From NCBI RefSeq assembly GCF_000003605.2, contig NW_003117461.1, positions 35,741 through 56,419 of the forward strand: a stretch of 20,679 bases of DNA. The letters are read 5' to 3'. Positions 20,043 to 20,679 of the stretch are shown here, in pieces. The DNA is from Saccoglossus kowalevskii. Taxonomy: Eukaryota; Hemichordata; Enteropneusta; Harrimaniidae. The translations under genes were made by a program, and so were the position numbers. The stretch's first letter is position 1, and every line of letters begins with the position of its first letter. Under the pieces are notes generated by a model, which saw only the letters and a program-made list of their open reading frames with translations, searched no databases and was not told where the DNA came from.

Positions 20043-20245
20043 TTTTAGTTAGCCATTTAGTTAATATTCACACCGTACCAATATATCACACAAACAAGTA
20101 GGCAATATAAAGTTATGTAATATAATACAGTAATACTAGTAGTGTAACCATAATGTTTGATTAAAAATATTTATATACTAATTTTATTAAATCATCAGTA
20201 GTGTACTTCATGCAATCGGTGAATTTAAATAGTGTGTTGAAATAC
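20043..20245. repeat. Second right-arm-only block of IR2
   Basis: Roughly 200 bp of AT-rich sequence between two GAAAA-containing stretches (near 20035 and 20248) that interrupts the inverse match to 15445-15490. It has no recognised ends or coding content. It may be an insertion or reflect a deletion by short-repeat recombination in the left arm. Confidence 0.4.
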
Positions 20246-20679
20246 GAAAAAATAATAATAATGAAAAACATGGTAATTGAACATTTATGAAATACAAATT
20301 TACTCACATTCAGGTCGTTGTATAAATTGTAAAGCACATGTTAATAAATGTTTTTGAAAATAAACTTTGAACAGATCTAATTAGCATATATTGACTTCAC
20401 ACAAAGGTCAAATATTAACTAGTGTAAAAAAAGGCATTTTCTATAATGAACTCTGGTTCCAATGTGATGAAAATTAATTTGTAGTCACACAAAAATATTC
20501 AAAAAGATTTCAAAACAACTATTTCACCATGTATTTTCTGGTTAAATCTTGATACAAATTAGGGGGATTAAATTTCAAAACATTGAAATGAATATTCTTT
20601 AACTAAAAAAATTATTCACAACAATTACGTCTTAACTGAAAAAATATTATGCTATATCTCAATAATTATGCAAAGAAAA

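Larger units (their letters stand above)
18480..20586 (-). repeat. Right arm of 5.4-kb inverted repeat (IR2)
   Basis: Inverse copy of 15172-16533 but about 745 bp longer. The excess is mostly two blocks that interrupt the alignment: about 19257-19740 and about 20043-20245. Outside them the match is nearly continuous, with scattered substitutions and short indels. The inner edge is GAATATACTACTAAAAAGGG near 18484 and the outer edge is TTCAAAACATTG near 20574-20585. No coding sequence is apparent. The last 93 bases of the window lie outside the arm. Confidence 0.93.

Noticed and set aside
15172-20586. Complete autonomous long-terminal-inverted-repeat transposon
   Set aside because: No transposase, integrase, polymerase or capsid-like frame is recognisable in the loop, and no target-site duplication was found at the outer ends.

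Overview
The window looks like AT-rich, repeat-dominated nuclear DNA from a multicellular animal, plausibly a marine or freshwater invertebrate such as a mollusc. The organism is an inference. What the sequence shows is a C2H2 zinc-finger array, metazoan-type non-LTR retrotransposon (LINE) fragments, a BEL/Pao gag remnant, TTAA-flanked DNA-element remnants and two large inverted repeats. There are no operons, tRNA clusters, rRNA genes or CRISPR arrays. No intact protein-coding gene is visible.

Layout. 1-1370 holds nothing recognisable. 1375-1960 is a minisatellite of 34-bp units with a 137-bp higher-order repeat, two copies of which are identical. 2300-4203 and 10488-12020 are the arms of a diverged inverted repeat (IR1). 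Between its arms lies a graveyard of elements: a 913-bp TTAA-bounded element (4224-5136), a decayed BEL/Pao gag (5491-6290, minus), LINE fragment A (6604-8598, minus), a 134-bp TTAA-bounded MITE (8833-8966) and LINE fragment B (9060-10010, minus). Just outside the right arm is LINE fragment C (12020-13060, minus). All three LINE pieces point the same way and carry frameshifts and stops.

13368-14871 is the only gene-like unit: a head-to-tail array of 14 C2H2 zinc fingers, each exactly 84 bp. Nearly every linker reads GLKP rather than the usual GEKP. It is broken by an in-frame TAG in finger 5, a 1-bp frameshift in finger 14, four lost zinc ligands and an apparent 5-bp duplication near the start. 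Upstream, an 11-bp perfect hairpin encloses a candidate splice acceptor.

15172-20586 is a second, better preserved inverted repeat (IR2), with a 1.36-kb left arm, a 2.1-kb right arm and a loop of about 1.95 kb. The arm-length difference is mostly explained by two blocks found only in the right arm; one of these is bounded by an 8-bp direct repeat. The inner edge of the left arm abuts six copies of a 54-bp repeat, and both arms carry a tRNA-like A-box segment. The two inverted repeats are the least explained structures here. No transposase was found in either, so whether they are long-terminal-inverted-repeat elements, fold-back elements or inverted duplications is open.
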